From: Enterobacter oligotrophicus
Lineage (GTDB): Bacteria > Pseudomonadota > Gammaproteobacteria > Enterobacterales > Enterobacteriaceae
Length of the DNA stretch: 64,000 nucleotides
Reading direction: 5' to 3'
NCBI RefSeq assembly: GCF_009176645.1
Contig: NZ_AP019007.1
Span: 2,666,001 to 2,730,000 of the forward strand
Part shown: positions 39,317 through 51,765 of the stretch, piece after piece
Numbering within the stretch: the first letter of the stretch is position 1
Layout: every line of letters begins with the position of its first letter
Program-made: the position numbers and the translations under genes
The notes under the pieces: model-generated
What the model was told of the DNA's origin: nothing
The model's database searches: none
What the model saw: the letters and a program-made list of their open reading frames with translations, nothing else

Positions 39317-40924
39317 ATGAGTATTTCCTTGAAGAAGTCAGGGATGCTGAAACTTGGTCTGAGCCTGGTGGCTATGACCGTCGCAGCAAGCGTACAGGCA
39401 AAAACCCTGGTTTACTGTTCTGAAGGCTCGCCGGAAGGCTTTAACCCACAGCTCTTTACCTCTGGTACAACGTACGACGCAAGCTCTGTACCTATTTATA
39501 ACCGTCTGGTTGAATTCAAAATCGGTACTACGGAAGTGATTCCGGGTCTGGCGGAGAAATGGGAGGTCAGCGAAGACGGTAAAACCTATACCTTCCACCT
39601 GCGCCAGGGCGTGAAGTGGCAGGACAGCAAAGAATTTAAACCTACGCGTGACTTTAACGCCGACGACGTGGTGTTCTCCTTCGATCGTCAGAAAAACGCG
39701 CAAAACCCGTACCACAAAGTGTCTGGCGGCAGCTATGAATACTTCGAAGGGATGGGTCTGCCGGACCTGATCTCCGAAGTGAAAAAAGTGGACGATAAAA
39801 CCGTTCAGTTCGTGCTGACGCGCCCGGAAGCGCCATTCCTGGCTGACCTGGCCATGGACTTCGCTTCTATTCTCTCTAAAGAGTATGCGGATAACATGCT
39901 GAAAGCGGGCACGCCGGAAAAAGTGGACCTGAACCCAATCGGGACTGGCCCGTTCCAGCTGCTGCAATACCAGAAAGATTCCCGCATTCTGTACAAAGCA
40001 TTTGACGGTTTCTGGGGCACCAAGCCGCAGATCGACCGTCTGGTATTCTCTATCACACCTGACGCATCAGTACGTTACGCAAAACTGCAGAAAAACGAAT
40101 GCCAGGTTATGCCATACCCGAACCCGGCTGACATCGCGCGTATGAAGCAGGATAAGAACATCAACCTGCTGGAGCAGGCGGGCCTGAACGTGGGCTACCT
40201 CTCCTTCAACACCGAGAAGAAACCGTTTGATGACGTGAAAGTGCGTCAGGCGCTGACTTATGCGGTGAACAAAGACGCGATCATCAAAGCGGTTTACCAG
40301 GGTGCAGGCATCGCTGCTAAGAACCTGATCCCACCAACCATGTGGGGCTATAACGACGACGTTAAAGACTACACCTACGATCCTGAGAAAGCGAAAGCGC
40401 TGCTGAAAGAAGCAGGCCAGGACAAAGGCTTTACCGTTGAGCTGTGGGCGATGCCAGTACAGCGTCCGTACAACCCGAACGCACGCCGCATGGCGGAAAT
40501 GGTTCAGGCTGACTGGGCGAAGATTGGCGTTCAGGCCAAGATCGTGACCTACGAGTGGGGCGAATATCTGAAACGCGCCAAAGCGGGTGAACACCAGGCG
40601 GTGATGATGGGCTGGACCGGCGACAACGGGGACCCGGACAACTTCTTCGCAACGCTGTTCAGCTGTGCGGCTGCGAAAGACGGTTCCAACTACTCTCGCT
40701 GGTGCTACAAGCCGTTTGAAGACCTGATCCAGCCGGCGCGTGCGACCGACGATCACAACAAACGTATTGAACTGTACAAGCAGGCTCAGGTTGTTATGCA
40801 CGATCAGGCTCCGGCGCTGATTGTTGCTCACTCCACCGTGTACGAACCAGTGCGCAAAGAAGTGAAAGGCTACGTGGTTGATCCGCTGGGCAAACACCAC
40901 TTCGAAAACGTATCGGTTGAATAA
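39317..40924 (+). CDS. dppA: Periplasmic dipeptide-binding protein DppA
   Basis: Receptor of the dipeptide ABC importer; it also delivers haem and supports dipeptide chemotaxis in E. coli. Length is 535 residues as in E. coli, with a 28-residue signal peptide ending SVQA before KTLVYCSEGSPEGF. SBP family 5 features include the lobe segments GLAEKWEVSEDGKTYTFHLR and RQALTYAVNKDAI. It is separated from dppB by a 176-bp gap with repeat elements that probably set higher dppA expression. Confidence 0.97.
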   Translation: MSISLKKSGMLKLGLSLVAMTVAASVQAKTLVYCSEGSPEGFNPQLFTSGTTYDASSVPIYNRLVEFKIGTTEVIPGLAEKWEVSEDGKTYTFHLRQGVKWQDSKEFKPTRDFNADDVVFSFDRQKNAQNPYHKVSGGSYEYFEGMGLPDLISEVKKVDDKTVQFVLTRPEAPFLADLAMDFASILSKEYADNMLKAGTPEKVDLNPIGTGPFQLLQYQKDSRILYKAFDGFWGTKPQIDRLVFSITPDASVRYAKLQKNECQVMPYPNPADIARMKQDKNINLLEQAGLNVGYLSFNTEKKPFDDVKVRQALTYAVNKDAIIKAVYQGAGIAAKNLIPPTMWGYNDDVKDYTYDPEKAKALLKEAGQDKGFTVELWAMPVQRPYNPNARRMAEMVQADWAKIGVQAKIVTYEWGEYLKRAKAGEHQAVMMGWTGDNGDPDNFFATLFSCAAAKDGSNYSRWCYKPFEDLIQPARATDDHNKRIELYKQAQVVMHDQAPALIVAHSTVYEPVRKEVKGYVVDPLGKHHFENVSVE

Positions 40925-40935
40925 TTAAAAGCAAC

Positions 40936-41001
40936 GCCAGGCGGCGCTGCGCTTGCACTGGCCTACGGTATGTAGGCCGGGTAAGCGTAGCGCCACCCGG
41001 C
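40936..41001. repeat. BIME: two inverted REP-like elements in the dppA-dppB gap
   Basis: A REP in inverted orientation (40936-40966, GCCAG/CTGGC arms) is followed by a direct one (40972-41001, GCCGGGT/ACCCGGC arms around GTAGCGCC). The head-to-head pair is a bacterial interspersed mosaic element. Its position after the binding-protein gene suggests a role in message stability or partial termination. Confidence 0.8.
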
Positions 41002-41010
41002 AGCAGTGCT

Positions 41011-41040
41011 TTATTCCCTCTCTGAAAGGGGAGGGAATAA
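41011..41040. repeat. CCCTCTC palindromic repeat, copy 5
   Basis: Perfect 10-bp inverted repeat TTATTCCCTC / GAGGGAATAA with a 10-nt loop (TCTGAAAGGG), immediately after the BIME. Its outer arms differ from other copies, but the CCCTCTC/GAGGG part is shared. Confidence 0.65.
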
Positions 41041-41100
41041 GATTTGTGAGCAATACAGACGTCACGCCATTGTCGTGCGTCATCAGAGAGAATCCGGGTT

Positions 41101-42120
41101 ATGTTGCAGTTCATCCTCCGACGTCTGGGACTTGTCATCCCCACGTTTATCGGTATCACCCTTCTCACTTTTGCCTTCGTCCATATGATCCCCGGCGACC
41201 CGGTAATGATTATGGCGGGCGAGCGTGGTATCTCCCCTGAACGCCATGCGCAACTGCTGGCTGAACTCGGCCTGGATAAGCCGATGTGGCAGCAGTACCT
41301 CCATTATATTTGGGGCGTTATGCACGGCGACTTAGGGCTTTCACTGAAAAGCCGTCTTCCGGTGTGGGACGAGTTCGTGCCGCGTTTTAAAGCGACGCTG
41401 GAACTGGGCATCTGCGCCATGATTTTTGCGACCGCGGTGGGTATTCCCGTTGGCGTACTGGCCGCCGTTAAGCGCGGTTCTATTTTCGACCACACGGCCG
41501 TTGGCCTGGCGCTGACCGGTTACTCCATGCCTATCTTCTGGTGGGGCATGATGCTGATCATGCTGGTGTCGGTGCAGTGGAATCTGACGCCGGTCTCCGG
41601 GCGCGTCAGCGATATGGTCTTCCTTGATGATACCAATCCGTTAACCGGCTTTATGCTGATCGACACGGCCATCTGGGGCGAAGAGGGCAACTTTATTGAT
41701 GCCGTCGCGCACATGATCCTGCCTGCGATGGTGCTGGGCACCATTCCTCTGGCGGTTATCGTGCGTATGACCCGTTCTTCCATGCTGGAAGTGCTGGGTG
41801 AAGATTACATCCGTACCGCGCGCGCCAAAGGGTTAACCCGCATGCGCGTCATCATCGTTCACGCTTTGCGTAACGCGATGCTGCCGGTGGTGACCGTTAT
41901 CGGCCTGCAGGTGGGGACACTGCTGGCGGGGGCGATTCTGACCGAGACCATCTTCTCCTGGCCGGGCCTGGGGCGCTGGCTGATTGATGCACTGCAACGC
42001 CGTGACTATCCGGTGGTGCAGGGCGGGGTACTGCTGGTGGCGACGATGATTATCCTCGTCAACCTGCTGGTCGATTTGCTGTACGGCGTGGTGAACCCGC
42101 GTATTCGTCATAAGAAGTAA
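41101..42120 (+). CDS. dppB: Dipeptide ABC transporter permease DppB
   Basis: 339-residue inner-membrane permease, the same length as in E. coli, with about six transmembrane segments. It begins MLQFILRRLGLVIPTFIGI. The EAA loop that docks on the ATPase includes EDYIRTARAKGLTRMRVI. The ribosome site is weak, which together with the repeats upstream suggests lower expression than dppA. Confidence 0.97.
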   Translation: MLQFILRRLGLVIPTFIGITLLTFAFVHMIPGDPVMIMAGERGISPERHAQLLAELGLDKPMWQQYLHYIWGVMHGDLGLSLKSRLPVWDEFVPRFKATLELGICAMIFATAVGIPVGVLAAVKRGSIFDHTAVGLALTGYSMPIFWWGMMLIMLVSVQWNLTPVSGRVSDMVFLDDTNPLTGFMLIDTAIWGEEGNFIDAVAHMILPAMVLGTIPLAVIVRMTRSSMLEVLGEDYIRTARAKGLTRMRVIIVHALRNAMLPVVTVIGLQVGTLLAGAILTETIFSWPGLGRWLIDALQRRDYPVVQGGVLLVATMIILVNLLVDLLYGVVNPRIRHKK

Positions 42121-42129
42121 GGGGCCATC

Positions 42130-43032
42130 ATGTCACACGTTTCTGAAAATAAAGTGGTCGCTGCACCGGTCCCTATGACGCCGCTGCAGGAGTTCTGGCA
42201 CTACTTCAAGCGTAACAAAGGCGCGGTAGTAGGGCTGGTGTATGTTTCCATCATGATCCTGATTGCGGTGTTTGCGAACTTTCTGGCACCGTATAACCCG
42301 GCAGATCAGTTCCGCGATGCGCTGCTCGCGCCCCCTGCCTGGCAGGATGGCGGTAGCCTGACGCACCTGCTGGGGACGGACGATGTGGGCCGCGATGTGC
42401 TGTCGCGTCTGATGTACGGCGCGCGTCTGTCGCTGCTGGTCGGCTGCCTGGTGGTGGTGTTGTCGCTGGTGATGGGTATCGTACTCGGCCTGGTGGCAGG
42501 CTACTTCGGCGGTATCGTTGATAACATCATCATGCGTATTGTCGACATCATGCTGGCGCTGCCGAGCCTGCTTCTGGCACTGGTGCTGGTGGCCATCTTC
42601 GGCCCGTCGATCGGTAACGCGGCATTAGCGCTGACCTTTGTGGCACTGCCTCACTACGTGCGCTTAACGCGTGCCGCTGTGCTGGTGGAAGTGAACCGCG
42701 ATTACGTTACCGCTTCCCGCGTGGCGGGTGCCGGGGCGATGCGTCAGATGTTTGTTAACATTTTCCCTAACTGCCTTGCGCCGCTGATTGTTCAGGCGTC
42801 GCTCGGTTTCTCTAACGCCATTCTCGATATGGCCGCTCTTGGCTTCCTTGGCATGGGTGCGCAGCCGCCGACACCGGAGTGGGGCACCATGCTCTCCGAC
42901 GTGTTGCAGTTCGCGCAAAGCGCCTGGTGGGTCGTCACCTTCCCTGGTCTGGCGATTCTACTGACGGTGCTGGCATTTAACCTGATGGGTGATGGTCTGC
43001 GTGATGCACTTGATCCCAAACTGAAGCAGTAA
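42130..43032 (+). CDS. dppC: Dipeptide ABC transporter permease DppC
   Basis: 300-residue partner permease with an N-terminal cytoplasmic tail and about six transmembrane segments. The motif [23 protein letters not shown] is typical of OppC/DppC. The EAA loop is [18 protein letters not shown]. It starts 9 bp after dppB. Confidence 0.97.
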   Translation: MSHVSENKVVAAPVPMTPLQEFWHYFKRNKGAVVGLVYVSIMILIAVFANFLAPYNPADQFRDALLAPPAWQDGGSLTHLLGTDDVGRDVLSRLMYGARLSLLVGCLVVVLSLVMGIVLGLVAGYFGGIVDNIIMRIVDIMLALPSLLLALVLVAIFGPSIGNAALALTFVALPHYVRLTRAAVLVEVNRDYVTASRVAGAGAMRQMFVNIFPNCLAPLIVQASLGFSNAILDMAALGFLGMGAQPPTPEWGTMLSDVLQFAQSAWWVVTFPGLAILLTVLAFNLMGDGLRDALDPKLKQ

Positions 43033-43042
43033 GAGGCACGAG

Positions 43043-44026
43043 ATGGCGTTATTAAATGTAGATAAATTATCGGTGCACTTCGGCGATGAAGGCACACCGT
43101 TTCGCGCCGTGGACCGCATTAGTTACAGCGTAAATCAGGGTGAAGTGGTCGGTATCGTCGGGGAGTCGGGTTCCGGTAAGTCTGTCAGTTCTCTGGCGAT
43201 TATGGGGCTGATTGATTATCCAGGCCGCGTGATGGCGGAAAGCCTGGAATTTAACGGGCAGGATCTGAAGCGCATTTCCGAAAAACAGCGCCGCCAGCTG
43301 GTGGGCGCGGAAGTGGCGATGATCTTCCAGGACCCGATGACCAGCCTGAACCCGTGCTACACCGTCGGCTTCCAGATTATGGAAGCGATTAAGGTGCACC
43401 AGGGCGGCAACAAGAAAACCCGTCGTCAGCGCGCTATCGATCTGCTGACGCAGGTGGGGATTCCTGACCCGGCCTCGCGTCTGGACGTTTACCCGCACCA
43501 GTTGTCAGGCGGGATGAGCCAGCGCGTGATGATCGCGATGGCAATTGCCTGTCGACCAAAGCTGCTGATTGCGGATGAACCGACGACGGCGCTGGACGTA
43601 ACTATCCAGGCGCAAATCATTGAGTTACTGCTGGAACTGCAGCAGAAAGAGAACATGGCGCTGGTGCTGATTACGCACGACCTGGCGCTGGTGGCTGAAG
43701 CGGCACATAAAATCATCGTGATGTATGCAGGGCAGGTGGTGGAGACCGGCAGTTCGCACGATATCTTCCGCGCGCCGCGTCATCCGTATACGCAGGCGCT
43801 TTTGCGCGCACTGCCGGAGTTCGCCCAGGATAAAGCGCGCCTGGCGTCGCTGCCGGGTGTCGTACCGGGTAAATATGACCGCCCGCAGGGCTGTCTGCTT
43901 AACCCGCGCTGCCCGTATGCGACGGATAAATGCCGTGCGGAAGAGCCAGAGCTTAACCTGCTGGCAGACGGCCGCCAGTCGAAATGCCATTACCCACTCG
44001 ATGATGCCGGGAGGCCAACACTATGA
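43043..44026 (+). CDS. dppD: Dipeptide ABC transporter ATPase DppD
   Basis: 327-residue ATPase with Walker [12 protein letters not shown] signature [10 protein letters not shown] and Walker [13 protein letters not shown]. The C-terminal oligopeptide-type extension has cysteines ([15 protein letters not shown]) that in related proteins bind an iron-sulfur cluster. It overlaps dppF by 4 bp (ATGA). Confidence 0.97.
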   Translation: MALLNVDKLSVHFGDEGTPFRAVDRISYSVNQGEVVGIVGESGSGKSVSSLAIMGLIDYPGRVMAESLEFNGQDLKRISEKQRRQLVGAEVAMIFQDPMTSLNPCYTVGFQIMEAIKVHQGGNKKTRRQRAIDLLTQVGIPDPASRLDVYPHQLSGGMSQRVMIAMAIACRPKLLIADEPTTALDVTIQAQIIELLLELQQKENMALVLITHDLALVAEAAHKIIVMYAGQVVETGSSHDIFRAPRHPYTQALLRALPEFAQDKARLASLPGVVPGKYDRPQGCLLNPRCPYATDKCRAEEPELNLLADGRQSKCHYPLDDAGRPTL

Positions 44027-45036
44027 GTACGCAACAGGCCGCCACGCAACAACTGCTGTTGCAGGCCATCGACCTGAAAAAACACTACCCGGTGAAGAAG
44101 GGGTTGTTTGCCCCTGAGCGCCTGGTCAAAGCGCTGGATGGCGTCTCCTTTACGCTCGAACGCGGTAAAACGCTGGCAGTGGTGGGAGAATCTGGCTGTG
44201 GGAAGTCTACGCTGGGACGTCTGCTGACGATGATTGAAGTTCCGACGGGCGGTGAGCTTTATTATCAGGGGCAGGATCTGCTCAAGCACGATCCACAGGC
44301 GCAGAAACTGCGTCGCCAGAAAATCCAGATTGTGTTCCAGAACCCGTACGGTTCCCTGAACCCGCGTAAAAAAGTGGGGCAGATTCTGGAAGAGCCGCTG
44401 CTGATTAACAGTAATCTCAGCAAAGAACAGCGTCGTGAAAAAGCGCTGGCGATGATGGCGAAAGTCGGCCTGAAAACCGAGCATTACGATCGCTACCCGC
44501 ATATGTTCTCCGGCGGTCAGCGTCAGCGTATCGCCATCGCCCGTGGTCTGATGCTTGACCCGGACGTGGTGATTGCCGATGAACCGGTTTCGGCGCTCGA
44601 CGTTTCCGTGCGTGCGCAGGTGCTGAACCTGATGATGGATCTGCAGCAGGAACTGGGGCTGTCGTATGTGTTTATTTCGCACGACTTGTCCGTGGTGGAG
44701 CACATTGCCGATGAAGTCATGGTGATGTATCTGGGGCGCTGTGTGGAGAAGGGGACGAAGGACCAGATCTTTAATAACCCTCGCCATCCGTATACCCAGG
44801 CACTGCTGTCAGCAACTCCGCGCCTGAATCCGGACGATCGACGTGAGCGCATTAAGCTGACCGGTGAACTGCCAAGCCCGTTAAATCCGCCTCCGGGCTG
44901 TGCGTTCAACGCCCGCTGCCGTCGTCGCTTTGGTCCATGTACACAGCTACAGCCACAGCTGAAGGATTACGGTGGGCAACTGGTGGCCTGCTTCGCGGTC
45001 GATCAGGATGAAAACGGCGAGAAGCCGCATGCATAA
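44023..45036 (+). CDS. dppF: Dipeptide ABC transporter ATPase DppF
   Basis: 337-residue second ATPase with Walker A GESGCGKS, signature [10 protein letters not shown] and Walker [13 protein letters not shown]. The C-terminal cysteine segment is [15 protein letters not shown]. It is coupled to dppD by an ATGA overlap and is the last gene of the operon. Its end is only 42 bp from the end of coaA, a neighbour it does not have in E. coli. Confidence 0.97.
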   Translation: MSTQQAATQQLLLQAIDLKKHYPVKKGLFAPERLVKALDGVSFTLERGKTLAVVGESGCGKSTLGRLLTMIEVPTGGELYYQGQDLLKHDPQAQKLRRQKIQIVFQNPYGSLNPRKKVGQILEEPLLINSNLSKEQRREKALAMMAKVGLKTEHYDRYPHMFSGGQRQRIAIARGLMLDPDVVIADEPVSALDVSVRAQVLNLMMDLQQELGLSYVFISHDLSVVEHIADEVMVMYLGRCVEKGTKDQIFNNPRHPYTQALLSATPRLNPDDRRERIKLTGELPSPLNPPPGCAFNARCRRRFGPCTQLQPQLKDYGGQLVACFAVDQDENGEKPHA

Positions 45037-45039
45037 ACA

Positions 45040-45066
45040 AAAAAACCGGCGTTAAGCCGGTTTTTT
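45040..45066. terminator. Bidirectional terminator between dppF and coaA
   Basis: AAAAAACCGGC-GTTAA-GCCGGTTTTTT hairpin flanked by an A-run and a T-run, between two converging genes. It nearly fills the 42-bp gap that marks the gene-order breakpoint. Confidence 0.93.
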
Positions 45067-45078
45067 ATGTCTGCTCCG

Positions 45079-46029
45079 TTATTTCCGCAAACGAATCTGG
45101 TCGACAGCGTGTTTTTCACTCTTGGTGAGGATCAGGCTCGCGCGCTCGCGCGTCGGCAGAATGTTCTCTTTCAGGTTCACGTAGTTGATCTCATTCCACA
45201 GACCTGTTGCCACGTTGATTGCCTCTTCTTCAGAGAGCTGAGCGTAGTTGTGGAAGTAAGAGTCAGGATCGGTGAAGGCCCCTTCGCGGAACTTCAGGAA
45301 GCGGTTGATATACCAGCTCTGCAGCAAATCTTCCGGTGCATCAACATATATAGAGAAATCGACGAAGTCGGAAACAAACACGTGATGTGGGTCGTGAGGA
45401 TAATCCATTCCGCTTTGCAGGACGTTTAACCCTTCCAGAATCAGGATGTCCGGCTGCACAACCGTTTTGTCGCCGTCCGGGATGCGGTCGTAAATCAGGT
45501 GTGAATAAACTGGCGCGGTGACGTTAGGCGCACCCGATTTCAGGTCAGAGACGAATTTCACCAGGCGGTGCATATCATAGGAGAGCGGGAAGCCCTTCTT
45601 CTTCATCAGACCGCGTTCTTTTAATACTTCGTTCGGATGCAAAAAGCCGTCGGTGGTGATCAGCTCCACGCTGCGGTGCTCGGGCCAGCGGCTCAGCAAT
45701 GCCTGCAATACGCGTGCTGTGGTGCTTTTGCCCACCGCCACGCTGCCCGCAATGCTGATGATATAAGGAATACGTTGGCCGTTAGTGCCGAGGAATTGCT
45801 CCAGTACCGCCTGGCGGCGCAGGTTGGAGCTAATATAGAAGTTAAGCAAGCGAGATAGCGGTAAGTAAATCTCTGCTACCTCTTCCAGCGACAAATCTTC
45901 ATTTATCCCTTTCAACCGCGCGATTTCACCTTCCGTCAGCGTCATAGGGACGGAGTCACGCAGGGCAGCCCACTGGCTGCGGTTAAACTGAAGATAAGGT
46001 GTCATTAACGTTTGCTCTTTTTTGCTCAT
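45079..46029 (-). CDS. coaA: Pantothenate kinase CoaA
   Basis: First and rate-setting step of coenzyme A synthesis: ATP-dependent phosphorylation of pantothenate, feedback-inhibited by CoA. Length is 316 residues as in E. coli from the start [15 protein letters not shown] (46029); an eight-residue upstream extension exists. The P-loop is GSVAVGKS (about 95-102), and the substrate region includes [11 protein letters not shown] and [12 protein letters not shown]. It is divergent from the thrU-tufB operon, as in E. coli. Confidence 0.96.
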   Translation of the reverse strand: MSKKEQTLMTPYLQFNRSQWAALRDSVPMTLTEGEIARLKGINEDLSLEEVAEIYLPLSRLLNFYISSNLRRQAVLEQFLGTNGQRIPYIISIAGSVAVGKSTTARVLQALLSRWPEHRSVELITTDGFLHPNEVLKERGLMKKKGFPLSYDMHRLVKFVSDLKSGAPNVTAPVYSHLIYDRIPDGDKTVVQPDILILEGLNVLQSGMDYPHDPHHVFVSDFVDFSIYVDAPEDLLQSWYINRFLKFREGAFTDPDSYFHNYAQLSEEEAINVATGLWNEINYVNLKENILPTRERASLILTKSEKHAVDQIRLRK

Positions 46030-46304
46030 AAGCATGCTTCTGTGAGCCAGCACAATACAGCCGGGTCATGGCTCATCACATAGTTAATTTTGGACAATGG
46101 GCAGGAGGTTAACACCAGATGACAGGAATAATAAGAAAAAATATGGGAAAGCGATGCTTTACGCGTGAGTCATCACGCTACGGTATATACGGTGTAAATC
46201 GGACTTTCATGCTGAATATTTGACCGCAGATGAGTGAATTTACAGCGTTCAGCACTCCTTTCGCATAAAATGTGAGCGAAAGAACGTTTTATGCAATTTT
46301 TTAG
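46030..46304. other. coaA-thrU intergenic region
   Basis: About 275 bp of non-coding DNA holding the coaA promoter and upstream sequence for the stable-RNA promoter of the tRNA-tufB operon. Its AT-rich stretches (46120-46145 and 46195-46230) would suit Fis binding or an UP element, but no site was firmly assigned. Confidence 0.4.
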
Positions 46305-46333
46305 TTGCATGACCGCGCATGTCTCCATAGAAT
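46305..46333 (+). promoter_or_regulatory. Promoter of the thrU-tyrU-glyT-thrT-tufB operon
   Basis: TTGCAT (46305-46310), a 17-bp spacer, TAGAAT (46328-46333), then a GC-rich discriminator GCGCGC. The discriminator is characteristic of stringently controlled stable-RNA promoters. The first tRNA begins 14 bp after the -10. Confidence 0.85.
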
Positions 46334-46347
46334 GCGCGCTACTTGAT

Positions 46348-46423
<76 letters not shown>

Positions 46424-46431
46424 TCAAGTCC

Positions 46432-46516
<85 letters not shown>

Positions 46517-46633
46517 CTTTCTGGCAGCGTAAGCGCCGCCGGAGCTGGTTAAAAAAATCGACCAGCTCGAACTTAAAAAGAGAGAAATCTCTTTTTTTGT
46601 TACAGAAAGAACTGGGTAGCCGAGTTTCAGGAT

Positions 46634-46708
<75 letters not shown>

Positions 46709-46714
46709 ATACGT

Positions 46715-46790
46715 GCTGATATGGCTCAGTTGGTAGAGCGCACCCTTGGTAAGGGTGAGGTCCCCAGTTCGACTCTGGGTATCAGCACCA
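46715..46790 (+). tRNA. thrT: tRNA-Thr, anticodon GGT
   Basis: 76-nt gene with acceptor arms GCTGATA / TATCAGC, anticodon loop CTTGGTA giving GGT, and encoded CCA. It is the last tRNA before tufB and is co-transcribed with it. Confidence 0.97.
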
Positions 46791-46872
46791 CTTCACTTCT
46801 CCCTCCCGTTTCTCTCTGTTTCAATGTAAATGTATTCAACAGTTCAGGCATTTCGCCTGGTTGATGTGGTGA

Positions 46873-48093
<1,221 letters not shown>

Positions 48094-48123
48094 TCGCTGA
48101 TAACATTTGACGCAATGCGCAAT

Positions 48124-48150
48124 AAAAGGGCATCATTTGATGCCCTTTTT
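48124..48150 (+). terminator. tufB terminator
   Basis: Perfect 12-bp stem AAAAGGGCATCA-TT-TGATGCCCTTTT followed by T, 30 bp after the tufB stop. Confidence 0.93.
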
Positions 48151-48207
48151 GCACGCTTTCACATCAGAACCTGGCTCATCAGTGATTATTTTTGTCATAA
48201 TCATTGC

Positions 48208-48236
48208 TGAGACAGGCTCTGCAGAGAGCGTATAAT
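48208..48236 (+). promoter_or_regulatory. secE-nusG promoter
   Basis: A consensus TATAAT (48231-48236) lies 87 bp before secE. The best -35 at 17-bp spacing is the weak TGAGAC (48208-48213). The gap otherwise contains only the tufB terminator. Confidence 0.6.
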
Positions 48237-48322
48237 CCGAAAAGCGATTAAGCGTTTCGATTTGGTTTGCCTCGCAATCGCGGGGTGAAAATGTTTGTAG
48301 AATACTTCTGACAGGTTGGTTT

Positions 48323-48706
48323 ATGAGTGCGAATACCGAAGCTCAAGGGAGCGGGCGCGGCCTGGAAGCGATGAAATGGGTAGTTGTAGCCGTGCTGCTG
48401 ATCGTAGCGATTGTCGGCAACTATCTTTATCGTGACATGATGCTGCCGCTACGCGCGCTTGCAGTGGTAATTCTGATTGCTGCAGCGGGTGGTGTCGCGC
48501 TGTTGACGACAAAAGGCAAAGCGACTGTCGCTTTCGCTCGCGAAGCGCGTACCGAAGTCCGCAAGGTCATTTGGCCGACTCGCCAGGAAACATTGCACAC
48601 CACGCTGATCGTAGCGGCGGTAACCGCTGTAATGTCACTGATCCTGTGGGGACTGGATGGTATTCTGGTTCGCCTGGTATCCTTTATCACTGGCCTGAGG
48701 TTCTGA
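48323..48706 (+). CDS. secE: Preprotein translocase subunit SecE
   Basis: 127-residue inner-membrane subunit of the SecYEG channel with three transmembrane segments, as in E. coli: two in residues 18-65 and the essential third near the C-terminus. The conserved cytoplasmic segment is [24 protein letters not shown]. nusG begins 1 bp after its stop. Confidence 0.97.
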   Translation: MSANTEAQGSGRGLEAMKWVVVAVLLIVAIVGNYLYRDMMLPLRALAVVILIAAAGGVALLTTKGKATVAFAREARTEVRKVIWPTRQETLHTTLIVAAVTAVMSLILWGLDGILVRLVSFITGLRF

Positions 48707-48707
48707 G

Positions 48708-49253
48708 ATGTCTGAAGCCCCTAAAAAGCGCTGGTACGTCGTTCAGGCGTTTTCCGGTTTTGAAGGCCGCGTAGCTACGTCGCTGCGTGAGCATATCAAA
48801 TTACACAACATGGAAGAGTTATTTGGCGAAGTTATGGTTCCGACCGAAGAAGTGGTTGAGATCCGTGGCGGCCAGCGTCGCAAAAGCGAGCGCAAATTCT
48901 TCCCAGGTTACGTGCTGGTTCAGATGGTGATGAACGACGCGAGCTGGCACCTGGTGCGCAGCGTACCGCGCGTAATGGGCTTTATCGGCGGCACGTCTGA
49001 CCGTCCGGCACCAATCAGCGACAAAGAAGTCGATGCGATCATGAACCGCCTGCAGCAGGTGGGTGATAAGCCGCGTCCGAAAACGCTGTTTGAACCGGGT
49101 GAAATGGTTCGTGTTAATGACGGTCCGTTTGCTGACTTTAACGGCGTGGTTGAAGAAGTGGACTACGAGAAGTCCCGCCTGAAAGTTTCCGTTTCTATCT
49201 TCGGTCGTGCGACCCCGGTAGAACTGGACTTTGCCCAGGTCGAAAAAGCCTAA
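48708..49253 (+). CDS. nusG: Transcription termination/antitermination factor NusG
   Basis: 181-residue factor as in E. coli that links RNA polymerase to Rho or to the ribosome. The N-terminal NGN domain ([20 protein letters not shown]) binds RNA polymerase, and the C-terminal KOW domain ([22 protein letters not shown]) binds Rho or S10. It is translationally linked to secE by the 1-bp gap. Confidence 0.98.
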   Translation: MSEAPKKRWYVVQAFSGFEGRVATSLREHIKLHNMEELFGEVMVPTEEVVEIRGGQRRKSERKFFPGYVLVQMVMNDASWHLVRSVPRVMGFIGGTSDRPAPISDKEVDAIMNRLQQVGDKPRPKTLFEPGEMVRVNDGPFADFNGVVEEVDYEKSRLKVSVSIFGRATPVELDFAQVEKA

Positions 49254-49283
49254 GCAGCGATCAAAAAAGCGACGATTTAATCG

Positions 49284-49324
49284 TTGCACAAGGCGCGAGA
49301 TTGGAATACAATTTCGCGCCTTTT
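49284..49324 (+). promoter_or_regulatory. rplKA promoter nested in the nusG terminator hairpin
   Basis: TTGCAC (49284-49289), 17 bp, TACAAT (49307-49312) is a good promoter for the L11 operon. The hairpin AAGGCGCGA (49290-49298) / TCGCGCCTT (49314-49322) followed by T residues encloses the -10 in its loop, so a terminator and a promoter share the same bases. Confidence 0.8.
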
Positions 49325-49363
49325 GTTTTTATGGGTTACGGCCCGTAAAACGATTTTTATTCA

Positions 49364-50546
<1,183 letters not shown>

Positions 50547-50550
50547 TGCC

Positions 50551-50579
50551 TTTACGTGGGCGGTGATTTTGTCTACAAT
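50551..50579 (+). promoter_or_regulatory. rplJL-rpoBC promoter
   Basis: TTTACG (50551-50556), a 17-bp spacer, TACAAT (50574-50579), starting 5 bp after the rplA stop. This is the position of the main promoter (PL10) of the operon in E. coli. Confidence 0.8.
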
Positions 50580-50609
50580 CTTACCCCCACGTTTGCTAAC
50601 GAAAGTTAG

Positions 50610-50835
50610 CGGCTAAAAGATTTGTTCGTTGGAGCCTGGCCTATCCAGGCCTCCGTCGAAGACCGCAGGTGTTTCGCAAGAGACTTAATCCCCTGCGTAG
50701 ACGGTGACAGAACGCTAAGATTATTTTTAATACTCTGGCTTGTTTCTGCTCACCGTATTAAGACGCTCTTCCCGTTGGGTTGAGTGAAGTGAGTTCCGGA
50801 ACATGAGTTCCGGCAAACATCCAGGAGCAAAGCTA
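50610..50835 (+). promoter_or_regulatory. L10 leader RNA (autoregulatory)
   Basis: Long structured leader between the promoter and rplJ, with hairpin segments GGAGCCTGGCC/GGCCTCC near 50630 and GAGTTCCGGAACATGAGTTCC before the GGAGC ribosome site. In E. coli the L10(L12)4 complex binds this leader and represses translation of rplJL. The sequence and length correspond. Confidence 0.75.
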
Positions 50836-51333
50836 ATGGCTTTAAATCTTCAAGACAAACAAGCGATTGTTGCTGAAGTCAGCGAAGTAGCCAAAGGCGC
50901 GCTGTCTGCAGTAGTTGCGGATTCCCGTGGCGTTACTGTAGACAAAATGACTGAACTGCGTAAAGCAGGTCGTGAAGCTGGCGTATACATGCGTGTTGTT
51001 CGTAACACCCTGCTGCGCCGCGTAGTTGAAGGTACTCAGTTCGAGTGCCTGAAAGACACGTTTGTTGGTCCGACCCTGATTGCATACTCTATGGAACATC
51101 CGGGCGCTGCTGCTCGTCTGTTCAAAGAGTTCGCGAAAGCGAATGCAAAATTTGAGGTCAAAGCTGCAGCCTTTGAAGGTGAGTTGATCCCGGCATCGCA
51201 AATCGATCGCCTGGCAACCCTGCCGACCTACGAAGAAGCAATTGCACGCCTGATGGCAACCATGAAAGAAGCTGCGGCTGGCAAACTGGTTCGCACTCTG
51301 GCTGCTGTACGCGATGCAAAAGAAGCTGCTTAA
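50836..51333 (+). CDS. rplJ: 50S ribosomal protein L10
   Basis: 165-residue base of the L7/L12 stalk ([27 protein letters not shown]), the E. coli length. The C-terminal helix, about residues 135-165, binds L12 dimers. The start ATG 50836 follows CAGGAGCAAAGCTA; a frame beginning at 50803 runs through the leader and is rejected. Confidence 0.98.
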   Translation: MALNLQDKQAIVAEVSEVAKGALSAVVADSRGVTVDKMTELRKAGREAGVYMRVVRNTLLRRVVEGTQFECLKDTFVGPTLIAYSMEHPGAAARLFKEFAKANAKFEVKAAAFEGELIPASQIDRLATLPTYEEAIARLMATMKEAAAGKLVRTLAAVRDAKEAA

Positions 51334-51399
51334 TCGCAGTTATCTTTATAAAGCATTTGCTTACGTATAAACTTATTCTGATTTTCAGGAACAATTTAA

Positions 51400-51765
<366 letters not shown>

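Noticed and set aside
46517..46633. Possible extra gene between tyrU and glyT
   Set aside because: The 117-bp gap contains only short hairpin-like sequence (AAAGAGAGAAATCTCTTTTTTT) and no credible reading frame. It looks like a processing or partial-termination segment.
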